Origin: Chthoniobacteraceae bacterium
GTDB taxonomy: Bacteria > Verrucomicrobiota > Verrucomicrobiia > Chthoniobacterales > Chthoniobacteraceae
NCBI GenBank assembly: GCA_947471505.1
Contig: CANIWM010000033.1
Span: 1 to 56,127, forward strand
Length of the DNA stretch: 56,127 nt
Direction of reading: 5' to 3'
Notes under the pieces: model-generated
Database searches by the model: none
Seen by the model: the letters and a program-made list of their open reading frames with translations, nothing else
What the model was told of the DNA's origin: nothing
Program-made: the position numbers and the translations under genes
Shown here: piece by piece, positions 1-8,888 of the stretch
Numbering within the stretch: position 1 is the first letter of the stretch
Layout: every line of letters begins with the position of its first letter

Positions 1-63
1 ATCGTCCTGGCCAATTATTGCTTTGAGTTCACTCACGGTCTTCTTATTCTTTTTATGGGTCAT
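1..63 (-). CDS. possible 5' fragment of an unidentified gene
   Basis: Read on the minus strand, an ATG at 63 opens 21 codons without a stop to the window edge. The peptide is lysine-rich (MTHKKNKKTVSELKAIIGQD, then a further D). Nothing this short can be assigned to a family, and there is no clear Shine-Dalgarno sequence. The composition is much poorer in GC than the rest of the window, which may mean an accessory gene. The call is weak because an open frame of this length could be chance. Confidence 0.3.
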   Translation of the reverse strand, partial: MTHKKNKKTVSELKAIIGQDD

Positions 64-308
64 GGTTGTTTTTTAGGTTTGGGTTGCTTGATCGCTCCCT
101 TCCTTACCATGACCCGCTTTCTTTTTGCTGAACTCTTCGCACTCTACCAGCGCCACTGCGTGTCGCGCCGGGGCCGGGACGGCCCCGCTACTTTCGCGTC
201 TTGGCTCGGCCACGCCAATTCCAGCATTCCACTTTTAATCACACCCCCATTCCTGAGTGCGCGGCAGGAGAAACTTGCGGCCTGCGCTGTGGCTGCTACA
301 CGGCGCGC
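64..308. other. non-coding stretch upstream of the acyl carrier protein
   Basis: I see no convincing gene here. The open frames that cross it have no family features. There is a 7-bp perfect hairpin at 169-187 with loop 176-180. Its 15-base core (170-184) is the reverse complement of part of the arm of the structured repeat at 46816-46917, so it may be a decayed fragment of the same repeat family. Promoters for the ACP gene and for the possible minus-strand gene at 63 should lie here but cannot be pinned down. Confidence 0.4.
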
Positions 309-569
309 ATGTCTGATTCCAATTTACGCGACGCGATCAAAGCCATGATGGTCGAAAGCCTGATGCTCAAAATCTCGAAGGAAGAAATCCGCGACGATAT
401 GCCTTTGTTCGATCCCGCCGGGCTCGGGCTCGATTCTATCGACGCGCTGGAACTCGTGGTGGGGATGGAGCGGACGTTTGGAGTGGGTGTGCCCAACTCC
501 GAAGCAGCCCGCCAAGCTCTGGCGACGGTAAACACTATCCACGACTACATCGTGGCGAATCGGAAGTAG
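309..569 (+). CDS. acyl carrier protein
   Basis: This 86-residue acidic protein is a carrier that would hold acyl chains on a 4'-phosphopantetheine arm during fatty acid or polyketide-type synthesis in the cytoplasm. The attachment motif is GLDSID, with Ser43 as the modified serine, followed by the usual helix II (ALELVVGMERTFGV). The start at 309 was chosen because it gives the normal family length. The same frame is open upstream to 201 but encodes nothing ACP-like. No ketosynthase or other synthase gene lies beside it, so it may be a dedicated carrier whose partners are outside the window. DSID instead of DSLD is a common conservative variant. Confidence 0.85.
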   Translation: MSDSNLRDAIKAMMVESLMLKISKEEIRDDMPLFDPAGLGLDSIDALELVVGMERTFGVGVPNSEAARQALATVNTIHDYIVANRK

Positions 570-619
570 CCTCGAAAACTTCGCACCGCTTGCGAGCGTG
601 CTTGCGGGGTAAACGCAAA

Positions 620-647
620 CGAGCCCGGAGTTTTCACCCCGGGCTCG
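620..647. terminator. likely bidirectional terminator hairpin
   Basis: Perfect 9-bp stem (620-628 with 639-647) and a 10-base loop. It lies between the convergent ACP gene and the lipoprotein gene. The 3' tracts are only weakly T-rich in either direction, so efficiency is uncertain. Confidence 0.55.
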
Positions 648-670
648 CTTCGGAATTTGAACGTACCGTG

Positions 671-2914
671 TTACTTCAGGTCTTCGACGAGAAGGGACAT
701 GGTCGCGTGAGTTTTCCCGCCTTCTTCACCCATCTGGATGCTGGCGGACTTGATTGCGCGAACGAGGTTAATTCCGACTTCAATCATCGGCTTTACCTTT
801 TGGAACATCTCGATTTCGTCGGTCTTCCCGGCGAAAAAGTCCGACGGGTTGGATGATGCAAGCTTTACCCAATGGTCGGCGAAGTTCGCGATGGCTCCGA
901 AGCTCATCGTCATCTCGCCATCCGCCTTCGTGGTGCCAGCAGTCGGGAGTTTCGCGAGTTCCACGCTGTAGGTGGGCGAGGTGCTCAAAATCCACTTGTC
1001 CTTCGAGATGGCGATGTGTGGGAGGAGGTCGCCCATTTTCACCGGCAGTTCGACGTAGTGAATCTCCACGTCGCCGTCTTTGCGCATCTGTGGCTCAGGA
1101 ATTGGAGGGGCGTCGGCTCCTTGCGGGATGAGCGCGATGCCCTGCTTCACGAGCTTGTCAAAGCCCTTCCATGCTTCGCTCAACGCGGCGCGGTTTTTGA
1201 TGTCCATGACGAGTGCGGCGCGCGGGATTTTGCCGCCTTCGAGTGCGGTCTTGGGCGCTCCGGGGACGGGCGGCATCGCTCCGTTCAGGTCCACGAGCAT
1301 GGCGAGATTATCGCCAAACGCGGTGCCGAGTAGGGTCATGGATTTCCAGAGGTCTTTCACCATCGGGACGGCCATGGCTTCCATCATCGCCGCTTGTTGC
1401 TTGCCGTCCTCCGGCATCATCGCGGCACCGTGCGTCTTGTACCAGCCCCAGACCATCGAGGCACCTTCCTCGATGAGCTCGCCTGTTTTTACGGACTCGC
1501 CGCTGCTGTCATTGGCGATAAGGGACATCACGGTGGTCGGCGTGGCCAGCGTGGAGAAAGCGAGCGGCTGCGATGGCTTGGCGTTTGCCGAGCGTGGGCC
1601 ACCGAAGAGGTCGGCGCGTAGGCCGCCGTCAACGTAGGAGACGCTCACTTGCGACGAGTTCACCACTTTAAACAGCGCCTGCACTTTGCCCTCAAAGCGC
1701 TTCACGTCCGCGTTCATGCTGGCGAGTGCTGCGGGAGCGATGATTCCTTTAATGGACTCGGTGATTTTCGCGAAGGGTGCGGCGAGCTCCATCGGGTGGG
1801 AGAGTTGGTCGAACAGCGCCTTGCTGTAGTATTCGATGCCGATGGGCTGCTTGCCTGCAAACATCGCAGCGCGAGCGGCGACATCGGGGATGGAGAGCGC
1901 GCTATCGGCTTCGCTGCTGGCGAGCTTCACATGGGCGTGGTCGCTGCCGAGGGAGATGACGAGGTAATCGTCCACCCAACCCCACGAGACTTCAAAGTGC
2001 TTGGCCATGAGTGCAGCCACGAGCGATTTCGCTTTCGCTTCGTCGCCGACAAGTTCCTTGAGTTGAGCGACCATGCCTTCTTCCGCGGATGGCGGCACGG
2101 CTTTGCGGACCATGATGCTGAGGGACTGGAAGCTGTATTTATCGGCGACCGTAAAGGTGCTGTTTTCCACGAATGGTGGGAGGTTGCCGGAATCGAGGCC
2201 CTGCTTAATGAAGGCATCAAACTCCGCGCGGACTTTGCCGGCCTTGAACCCCATGAGAAGTGGCGGGATTTCGAGCTTCACGGCCTTAGGCAGCAGCTCG
2301 TCGGCGTTGTCCTTGAACATCCGCATCATCGCCTTCTGCGTGTCGGCGGGATTTCCACCGAGCATTCCGCCAGTGATAGCGGCTTGGTAGTAAAGCTCGA
2401 TGAACTGCTGTCCGAACTCAACCCAAGGCCCCAGGTTTGCGCTGACGCCAGCGGTGCCAGCGGTGAAAAACTCATTCCCCAGAAATGCTTCAGCCATCTC
2501 CTTACCCTTCTGGATGCCGGGGTCGGTATTCCAGCGCTCCACCATTTGGTTGGCTTCGGGCTCTTTCTTCAAGAGATCCACGAGAGTCGCGGCCCACTTG
2601 CTTTTCGCGACGGAGGCCCACAATTCGTGGAGCCGGTAAGTATCGGAGAACATCTCCACATCCTTAGGTAGCCGGGCTGCAAAGCCGTAGGTTGCGCTCA
2701 GATTCGCCACATTGGCGGACGGCGTGCCCGCGGCGACGGTCTTCACCGGAGTCTCGGCGGGCTTCGCAGAATCAGCGGCCTTTGCAGGCTGCTCTGTCGC
2801 CGGTGCTTTGGGCGGTTCGGCTGGTTTGTCTGCGGGCTTTTCACACGCGACGAATGACCACGAAACCGCGAGCGCGGTGACGGGAATGAGTGCCTTATTA
2901 AGGTTAAGTTTCAT
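671..2914 (-). CDS. large putative lipoprotein of unknown function
   Basis: The 747-residue protein begins with a signal sequence ending in FVAC, with Cys24 as the candidate lipidation site, although Phe at -3 makes the lipobox imperfect. A Pro/Ala/Lys-rich linker of about 45 residues follows (to about residue 68). The rest is a long mixed alpha/beta region with no motif I can assign. The architecture (lipid anchor, flexible linker, large globular part) suggests an envelope protein facing the periplasm. It is convergent with the ACP gene and probably monocistronic. I do not recognise the family; similar long anonymous lipoproteins are common in Verrucomicrobiota. Confidence 0.7.
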   Translation of the reverse strand: MKLNLNKALIPVTALAVSWSFVACEKPADKPAEPPKAPATEQPAKAADSAKPAETPVKTVAAGTPSANVANLSATYGFAARLPKDVEMFSDTYRLHELWASVAKSKWAATLVDLLKKEPEANQMVERWNTDPGIQKGKEMAEAFLGNEFFTAGTAGVSANLGPWVEFGQQFIELYYQAAITGGMLGGNPADTQKAMMRMFKDNADELLPKAVKLEIPPLLMGFKAGKVRAEFDAFIKQGLDSGNLPPFVENSTFTVADKYSFQSLSIMVRKAVPPSAEEGMVAQLKELVGDEAKAKSLVAALMAKHFEVSWGWVDDYLVISLGSDHAHVKLASSEADSALSIPDVAARAAMFAGKQPIGIEYYSKALFDQLSHPMELAAPFAKITESIKGIIAPAALASMNADVKRFEGKVQALFKVVNSSQVSVSYVDGGLRADLFGGPRSANAKPSQPLAFSTLATPTTVMSLIANDSSGESVKTGELIEEGASMVWGWYKTHGAAMMPEDGKQQAAMMEAMAVPMVKDLWKSMTLLGTAFGDNLAMLVDLNGAMPPVPGAPKTALEGGKIPRAALVMDIKNRAALSEAWKGFDKLVKQGIALIPQGADAPPIPEPQMRKDGDVEIHYVELPVKMGDLLPHIAISKDKWILSTSPTYSVELAKLPTAGTTKADGEMTMSFGAIANFADHWVKLASSNPSDFFAGKTDEIEMFQKVKPMIEVGINLVRAIKSASIQMGEEGGKTHATMSLLVEDLK

Positions 2915-3042
2915 AGTTTTTCTGAATGATTTAGTGAGACAAATGGAGCACGCCCTGAGCGTTTCTTGTGCCGGTGGAACTCCATTGGACGCTCCTCCTT
3001 AGCGGCTCGTTACTAGAATGGCAGGAAAAAGAACGCTCTCGC

Positions 3043-4140
3043 TCAGCTCACCTTGCGTAGTTTCGTAATGCGGCCCGAATCTACCCACTCCGCCACGACG
3101 ATGTTCCCGGCGGCATCGAAGCACGCGTCGTGAGGGTGCAGGAATTTCCCCGCCACCCACTCTTCGCGGGTCGTGCTGCGGCGCATTTTGTTCCCGTCTT
3201 TCGTCACCTGCGCTCGCCATTCGGGGTCTTCGCCGAGGTGGACGAGCACCTCGTCGTTTTTGCCCAGCAACGTGACTCGGGCGCTGAGGTCGGGCACGAG
3301 CAGCACGTCCCCACGGCTGTCCGCGTTGGCTGGGAGGATAAAGCCGTCCAATGTCTTGAGGTGCTTCCCTTCCAGCGTGAACCACTGGAGCCGTTTGTTC
3401 GCACGGTCGGTCACAACGACAGAGGCCTCTCGGCCTGGACGATTATCAATCCACACCCCATGCGGAGTATTAAACTGCCCCGGGCCCGTGCCTCGTTCGC
3501 CAAACATCGAGAGCCAGTTCCCATCCTTGTCGTAGCGGTGGATGCGGAACGAGCCGTAGCCGTCTGCGAGAAAGAATCCGCCGTCCGGCAGGAACGCGAA
3601 GTTCGTCGGCATAAACGCATCGGCGCCCCAGCGTTTCTTCGGCGCGGTGTCCTCGCCGACGGGGTAGAGCTTGGAGTCCATCGGCGCGTGCTTTTCCCAC
3701 ACCGTCTCGCCCTTCAGCGTGAGCTTTGCGAAGCTCTTAATCATCTGATACGCAGTCACATAGAGGAACTGCTGCCCGCCCTCCGTCCGCACCTCCAGCC
3801 CGTGCCCGCCGCCTTGAAACTGATTGCCAAAAGCGCGCACGAATTTGCCCTCCGCATCGAAGACGAAAATGGACGGATGGTCCTTCATATTCTCCCGCCC
3901 TTCGTGGATGACGTAGAGCAGTCCCTCGGCATCCACTGCGACATTGTGCGTCGTCTGCCACGAATACTTATCCGGGAGTTGCGGCCAGTTGTGCAGCACT
4001 TCGTAGCGATGCTCGCCGCTGCCGATGATGAGCGGCTCGCTGCCTTTCTGGGCGGTGAGGATATGCGGCACCGCAAAGGCAGCGGCACTGGTGGTGATAA
4101 AACGACGGCGGGAAATGTATGGTGTAGTTTTCATGGTCAT
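3043..4140 (-). CDS. Tat-exported NHL-repeat beta-propeller protein
   Basis: The 365-residue protein carries a twin-arginine signal (SRRRFITTSAAAFAVP, residues about 10-25), so it should be exported folded. The remainder shows NHL-type blades: repeats of the form 'VAVDAEGLLYV', 'FVFDAEGKFVRAFG', 'FAFLPDGGFFLADGYG', 'TPHGVWIDNR' and 'HDACFDAAGNIVVAEW'. This indicates a beta-propeller of about six blades. The family includes peptidylglycine-lyase-like enzymes and binding scaffolds; no catalytic residues can be assigned here. Translation could start at 4140 or at the second Met codon at 4134. The gene is divergent from 4248. Confidence 0.8.
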   Translation of the reverse strand: MTMKTTPYISRRRFITTSAAAFAVPHILTAQKGSEPLIIGSGEHRYEVLHNWPQLPDKYSWQTTHNVAVDAEGLLYVIHEGRENMKDHPSIFVFDAEGKFVRAFGNQFQGGGHGLEVRTEGGQQFLYVTAYQMIKSFAKLTLKGETVWEKHAPMDSKLYPVGEDTAPKKRWGADAFMPTNFAFLPDGGFFLADGYGSFRIHRYDKDGNWLSMFGERGTGPGQFNTPHGVWIDNRPGREASVVVTDRANKRLQWFTLEGKHLKTLDGFILPANADSRGDVLLVPDLSARVTLLGKNDEVLVHLGEDPEWRAQVTKDGNKMRRSTTREEWVAGKFLHPHDACFDAAGNIVVAEWVDSGRITKLRKVS

Positions 4141-4247
4141 GGAAAGAACCCGCGTCTGTAGCGGGGGCGTGGGCGGAGGGCGAGGAACTTGTGGTGGCTC
4201 TTGCGTGATTGGCAGACAACCTCCACCCTGATAAACATCTCCACCGT

Positions 4248-5288
4248 ATGAATCTCCGCCGTCTCGCCATCTTCCTGTGCATCGTCATCGCCATCATCGC
4301 GTGGTCGCTGCTCTCACCGGGAACTCCGGTGCCCATCACTGAGGCCGCGCCGCCAACTGAGTCTGGAAATACCCAACCGGCAGAAAGCTCGCCCAAGAAC
4401 ACACAGCCCACGCTTTCCAAGGTCGAGTGGAAGCATATCCGCGCGTTCGAAACGGGCGTCGTGCCGCAAGCGACGCTCGCCGAATGTGAGCGCTTCCTCG
4501 CAAAGAACGGCGAGACTCCCGCGAACCTCATCGCCGTCTTCGATCAAACCGGAGATCGTAAGTGGCTAGAGCGTGCGCTCGCTGCATTCCCCGACTCTCC
4601 GATAGTCCTCTTCAGCGCCCTCACTGAAAGCCCCGACGCTCCCCCCGAGCAACTCGCCGCGTGGCTCGAAAAGTTCAAAACTGTCGATCCCAATAACCCG
4701 GTGCCGTGGCTCATCGCGGCCAACTCGCTTTTCAAACAAGACCGCCCTGCGGAAGCGATGGAGCAAGCCTCCGCCGCGCTCGACCGCCCCGCATTTTACA
4801 CCTACAGCACCGAGCGCAGCGCCGCAGCGCAGGCGCTCTATGAAGAAAGCGGGCTGCACCCGCTGGAGGCCGAATTGCTCGGCACCATGGCCCTCAGAAT
4901 GCCCCTCGTCGGCGTCGCAATGGGAATCAGCAAAGGGCTCCAATTGCTCAAAGCGCCGGAAACCGCCGAAGCCAGCACCATCGCCGAAGCCGGGCGCATC
5001 CAATACAACCTCGGACGCATGTTCCAAACCCCGGAAGCCTCGCGTCTGATCATCGGACAACTCGTGGGCGTCGCCATCGAAACGAAAGGCCTCACCTCCC
5101 GCCCGCCGGACTTCCAGACAATGCGGACTGCCCAACTCGAAGCGCAGAAAGCCGAGATCAAAACCCTCACCCAAGCAGTCCAAATCACCGACTCAAGCGA
5201 CGAGAAACAAGTCGCCGAATACCTCCGCCGCCTCCGCACCGAAGGCGAACTCTCTGCCCTCCGCTGGCTCAAGTCGCAGCAAAAGTAG
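4248..5288 (+). CDS. membrane-anchored helical-repeat (TPR-like) protein
   Basis: The 346-residue protein has an N-terminal transmembrane segment (LAIFLCIVIAIIAWSLL, about residues 5-22), then a Ser/Pro/Thr-rich linker and a helical region with alternating short helices reminiscent of TPR or SEL1 repeats. It is probably anchored in the inner membrane with a periplasmic helical domain. The start at 4248 places the basic MNLRR directly before the membrane segment; an earlier in-frame codon at 4209 adds 13 unlikely residues. It is followed 88 bp later by the E2 gene. I do not recognise the family. Confidence 0.65.
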   Translation: MNLRRLAIFLCIVIAIIAWSLLSPGTPVPITEAAPPTESGNTQPAESSPKNTQPTLSKVEWKHIRAFETGVVPQATLAECERFLAKNGETPANLIAVFDQTGDRKWLERALAAFPDSPIVLFSALTESPDAPPEQLAAWLEKFKTVDPNNPVPWLIAANSLFKQDRPAEAMEQASAALDRPAFYTYSTERSAAAQALYEESGLHPLEAELLGTMALRMPLVGVAMGISKGLQLLKAPETAEASTIAEAGRIQYNLGRMFQTPEASRLIIGQLVGVAIETKGLTSRPPDFQTMRTAQLEAQKAEIKTLTQAVQITDSSDEKQVAEYLRRLRTEGELSALRWLKSQQK

Positions 5289-5376
5289 CGCTCCCACACA
5301 ACTTCCCCTCCATTTTCCAACTTTCCATTTCCCATCCCGCCGTTTCCCGCTAAACCGCAGCCGATTTTTCACACAC

Positions 5377-6624
5377 ATGGCCAAATATATCGAAATGCCC
5401 AAACTCGCCGACACGATGACCGAAGGGACCGTCGTGAAGTGGCTCATCAAAGAAGGTGACAAGGTTTCCACTGGAGACGAAGTCGCGGAAGTCGAGACCG
5501 ACAAAGCGACGATGGGCATGGAGGCGTTTGACTCCGGCACCGTCCACAAAATCCTCGTCCCAGCCGGGCAGAAAGTCCCGTGCGGCACCGCCATCGCGCT
5601 CCTTTTGATGAAAGGCGAAGTCGCCCCTGCCGACGGCTCGCTCCCCGTAGTCGCCAGCGGGAAAGCCGCGCCGGTCGCAGCAGTTGCAGCCGCAGCGGCA
5701 GCGGCTCCAGTCGCAGCGAAAAGCTCCGGCCCAGCGGCCAGCAGCGGGCGCATCAAGGCTTCGCCGCTCGCGAAAAAAGTCGCCTCGGCAGCGGGCGTCA
5801 GCCTCGTAGGCGTCGCGGGCACCGGCCCCGGCGGACGCATCATCGCACGCGACGTTCCCGCAGCGGGCGCGGCCCCAGCAGCGGCTCCAGCAGCAGCGCC
5901 CAAGGGCATCCCGTCCACTCCAGCCGGCCCCGGCGATACCACCATCGCTCTTTCGGGGATGCGCCGCATCATCGCCGAGCGGCTGCTCGCCAGCAAGACG
6001 ACCATCCCGCATTTCTACCTCACCATCGAGGTGGATGCCGCCCCGCTCATGAGCTTCCGCGCCGCAGCGAATGCCGCCAGCGAATCCTCCGGCGGGCCGA
6101 AGCTCACCGTGAACGATTTCGTCCTCAAAGCCGTCGTCGTCGCCGCCACCAAAGTGCCCGCTGTGAACGCCAGCTTCACCGGCGACTCCATCATCCAATA
6201 CGGCAGCGTGAACCTCAGCGTCGCCATCTCCGTGGACGACGGCCTCGTCACCCCCGTCATCCGCGACGCACAGAAAAAATCCATCCGCGAAATCAGCGAA
6301 GGCGTCAAAGACCTCGCCGGACGCGCCCGCAGCAAGAAGCTCCTTCCCAACGAATTTGCCGGCGGCACCATCACCGTCTCGAACCTCGGCGCATACGGCA
6401 TCGAAGACTTCTGCGCCATCATCAACCCGCCGCAAGCCATGATCATCGCCGTCGGAGCCATCGTCAAAAAGCCCGTCTGCGGAGCGAACGACGCCATCGT
6501 CGTCGGCCAGCGGATGAAGATCACCCTGAGCGGCGACCACCGCGTCGTCGATGGAGCAGTCGCAGCCACCTACCTCGGAGAGCTAAAAAAACTCATCGAG
6601 AGCCCCGCGCTCATGCTCCTCTAG
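5377..6624 (+). CDS. pdhC: dihydrolipoamide acetyltransferase (pyruvate dehydrogenase E2)
   Basis: This 415-residue E2 subunit transfers the acetyl group from lipoamide to CoA in the cytoplasmic pyruvate dehydrogenase complex. Domains in order: a lipoyl domain (residues 1-80, lipoyl Lys43 in ETDKATM), an Ala/Pro linker, a peripheral subunit-binding domain (about 125-160), a second Ala-rich linker and the catalytic domain ending in DHRVVDG with His388 and Asp392. There is one lipoyl domain only. The genes for E1 and E3 are not next to it, so complex assembly depends on distant genes. The acyl specificity (acetyl versus branched-chain or succinyl) is inferred from the general form and is less sure than the E2 assignment. 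Confidence 0.92.
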   Translation: MAKYIEMPKLADTMTEGTVVKWLIKEGDKVSTGDEVAEVETDKATMGMEAFDSGTVHKILVPAGQKVPCGTAIALLLMKGEVAPADGSLPVVASGKAAPVAAVAAAAAAAPVAAKSSGPAASSGRIKASPLAKKVASAAGVSLVGVAGTGPGGRIIARDVPAAGAAPAAAPAAAPKGIPSTPAGPGDTTIALSGMRRIIAERLLASKTTIPHFYLTIEVDAAPLMSFRAAANAASESSGGPKLTVNDFVLKAVVVAATKVPAVNASFTGDSIIQYGSVNLSVAISVDDGLVTPVIRDAQKKSIREISEGVKDLAGRARSKKLLPNEFAGGTITVSNLGAYGIEDFCAIINPPQAMIIAVGAIVKKPVCGANDAIVVGQRMKITLSGDHRVVDGAVAATYLGELKKLIESPALMLL

Positions 6625-6630
6625 CCACCC

Positions 6631-7227
6631 ATGCGTGGCCCCAAGAAAGCCGACGCCGACCCGCTCCTGCTCACCCGGCAGAGCCTCATCGCGCGGCTCA
6701 CGAATTGGGACGACCAGCTCAAGTGGCAGGAGTTTTTCGAGACCTACTGGAAGCTCATCTACACCGTCGCCACCCGCGCCGGGCTGCGCGACCACGAGGC
6801 GCAAGAAGTCGTCCAAGAGACGTGCATCAACGTCGCCAAAAACATCGCCAGCTACGACGCAACGGTCGGCTCCTTCAAAGCGTGGCTGATGACGATGACC
6901 CGCTGGCGCATCAACGACCAACTCCGCAAACGACTCCGCGAGCGCCTCACTCCCGCCACCGCCAGCATCGAAGAATTCGCCGACCCTGAGCACAAAATGG
7001 AAGACGCTTGGGAGGAAGAATGGCAGCACAACCTCCTCGACGCCGCCATCGCCCAGCTCAAGCGCAAGGTGGACGCGAAACAGTTCCAAATCTTCGACTG
7101 CGTCGCCATCAAAGGCTGGACGGCGATGGAAACCGCCAAGCGTCTCGGCGTGAACATCGCCCAAGTCTATCTCATTAAACACCGCCTCAAATCCCTGCTC
7201 AAAAAAACAAATCCTCTCGCTCGATAA
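6631..7227 (+). CDS. ECF-type RNA polymerase sigma factor
   Basis: The 198-residue protein has a sigma-2 region (about residues 30-90, containing DHEAQEVVQETCINVAKN and FKAWLMTMTRWRINDQ) and a sigma-4 helix-turn-helix near the C-terminus (about 145-190, WTAMETAKRLGVNIAQVYLI). This is the short two-domain form of extracytoplasmic-function sigma factors, widespread in PVC genomes. It starts 6 bp after the E2 stop and ends 7 bp before a secreted protein gene, so it is probably cotranscribed with both. No anti-sigma factor gene is adjacent; control may be transcriptional or by an unlinked partner. Confidence 0.9.
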   Translation: MRGPKKADADPLLLTRQSLIARLTNWDDQLKWQEFFETYWKLIYTVATRAGLRDHEAQEVVQETCINVAKNIASYDATVGSFKAWLMTMTRWRINDQLRKRLRERLTPATASIEEFADPEHKMEDAWEEEWQHNLLDAAIAQLKRKVDAKQFQIFDCVAIKGWTAMETAKRLGVNIAQVYLIKHRLKSLLKKTNPLAR

Positions 7228-7234
7228 ATAGCCC

Positions 7235-8062
7235 ATGAACCTCAGAACCATCCTATCCCTCTTCACGCTCACCGCCGCAGCCGCCGACCCCACGCTCACC
7301 CTTTCGCGCGAGCAAAACTGGCTCATCATCCACGCACCGCACATCCCCGGCGGTGAAATCCGCATCAACTACCTAGAGGCATACTGCCGCCCTCGCTCCA
7401 CCGATGAGGAATGGGCCAAAACCGTCATCCCCCACCGCTGCGAACTCCTCTCCCTAAGCGAAGACCGCACGACGCTCAAACTCCGCGACACACTGGCAGA
7501 CGGCGTCACCGTCGATCACACCATCACCGCCAAGACCGACGAAGTAGATTTTCAACTCACCGCCCACAACCCCACAGCAAAAGCCAGCGAAGCCCACTGG
7601 GCACAACCCTGCGTCCGCCTCGGCCCATTCACCGGCTACACCGGCACCGAGCCCGCCCCAAAAGGTGCACCCGAAGATTACCTCGGCAAATGCTTCCTCT
7701 TCCTCGACGGCAAGCTCGAGCGAATGCCCACGCGCAACTGGGCCACCACCGCCCGCTACACCCCCGGCCAAGTCTGGGCTCCCGCGCACGTCCCACGCAC
7801 CGACGTAAACCCGCGCCCACTCAGCCCCCTCGTCCCCAGCAGCGGCCTCATCGGCTGCTTCAGCGCCGACGACAAATGGATCTGGGCCACCGCATGGGAG
7901 CCCTACCAAGAACTCTTCCAAGGCGTCGCCCGATGCCTCCACAGCGACTTCCGCATCGGCGGCCTCGCCCCCGGAGAAAAGAAAACCATTCACGGCAAAA
8001 TCTACATCATCCCCAACGACGAAGCCGCCCTCACCGCCCGATACCGCCGGGACTTCCCATAG
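7235..8062 (+). CDS. secreted protein of unknown function
   Basis: The 275-residue protein opens with a signal peptide (MNLRTILSLFTLTAAAA) and is otherwise soluble. The chain is rich in beta-strand patterns with many Trp and Pro residues, as in sugar-binding or beta-sandwich proteins of PVC bacteria. I cannot assign a family. It follows the sigma factor by 7 bp and is likely its operon partner, possibly a target or an effector. Confidence 0.7.
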   Translation: MNLRTILSLFTLTAAAADPTLTLSREQNWLIIHAPHIPGGEIRINYLEAYCRPRSTDEEWAKTVIPHRCELLSLSEDRTTLKLRDTLADGVTVDHTITAKTDEVDFQLTAHNPTAKASEAHWAQPCVRLGPFTGYTGTEPAPKGAPEDYLGKCFLFLDGKLERMPTRNWATTARYTPGQVWAPAHVPRTDVNPRPLSPLVPSSGLIGCFSADDKWIWATAWEPYQELFQGVARCLHSDFRIGGLAPGEKKTIHGKIYIIPNDEAALTARYRRDFP

Positions 8063-8166
8063 CGCCCCACGAAAATAACCCCTCATTTATCCAGCCATGT
8101 AGTTACGGTGAAACGCTATGCGAGCGGCAGAAACATCGGTAAACAGCGCACCGTATTCGAGCACCC

Positions 8167-8679
8167 GTGAACTCACATCACTCACAGCATCAGATCGAAA
8201 AAACTCCGCGCAAACAGCAGATGTCGCTTGCTCGTTTGGGGCTGATGTTGGCGTCTGTGGCGTATTTCTTTACCGCCCTGCAAATCGCACCGTTGGTCTT
8301 CGTATGGGTAGGCGCGGCATTGGATAGCGACCATCAAGCGCGGGTGTCGATTGTGGACGGTGGCGTTTGCGTCACGCTTGAGCACGGATCCCCCTGCAAC
8401 CACCGCAAGCATAAGCACGAGTGGCTTTCGGATGTGATTGTTGGCTCCACTGCAAACGGTCATCCCGACCATATTGCAAACTTCGCATCCGCAGGAACCG
8501 GCCTGTCCTCGGAGTCCGGCGAGGTCGATGTGAAGTGCCCCGTCGGTGAAATGTCTGCGTTCGAGTGGCTTACTCTCGCGGCAAGCAGCCATGCTCCCTC
8601 GGTTACGAATGTGGACAGATTTGAGAGTCTTGCGCCGCTGGACATTCGTCCGATGCGGCCCGTGGTGTTGTTGATTTGA
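8167..8679 (+). CDS. hypothetical membrane-anchored protein with His/Cys-rich segment
   Basis: The 170-residue frame begins with GTG at 8167; an ATG at 8221 (MSLARLG) is an alternative that puts the single membrane segment (LMLASVAYFFTALQIAPL) right at the N-terminus. After it comes a short region dense in potential metal ligands (HGSPCNHRKHKHE). The rest has no family signal. Metal sensing or binding is only a guess from composition. Neither start has a good Shine-Dalgarno sequence, and codon use is less biased than in the neighbours, so the gene itself is moderately certain. Confidence 0.5.
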   Translation: MNSHHSQHQIEKTPRKQQMSLARLGLMLASVAYFFTALQIAPLVFVWVGAALDSDHQARVSIVDGGVCVTLEHGSPCNHRKHKHEWLSDVIVGSTANGHPDHIANFASAGTGLSSESGEVDVKCPVGEMSAFEWLTLAASSHAPSVTNVDRFESLAPLDIRPMRPVVLLI

Positions 8680-8888
8680 TAGTCCCCTAGACTGCGGAGC
8701 TAAGGCGCACAGGCATTTTCGCCATGTGCGGGCTTCGCGGAAGCTCGAGCGTGTCAGGCACGTCACTGTCGGCCCGTGCCTGCATCCATCGCACCTCGCG
8801 TGGATCTTACCGTGGCCGACTTGTCTCCAAATCAATCAACAACTTCGTGAAAACTCACCCATCCATCTCCAACTCAAAATCCACAGCC

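Noticed and set aside
55-348. Open frame of 97 codons at the left end
   Set aside because: It overlaps the ACP start in another frame, has no family features and contains an odd mix of hydrophobic and basic residues.
1649-2671. 340-codon open frame antisense to the lipoprotein gene
   Set aside because: No signal or domain; the minus-strand frame has a signal peptide, a linker and normal composition.
5289-5376. Pyrimidine-rich tract with TTTCC-like repeats before the E2 gene
   Set aside because: The repetition is loose, with no constant period or inverted partner, so I do not call it a repeat element.
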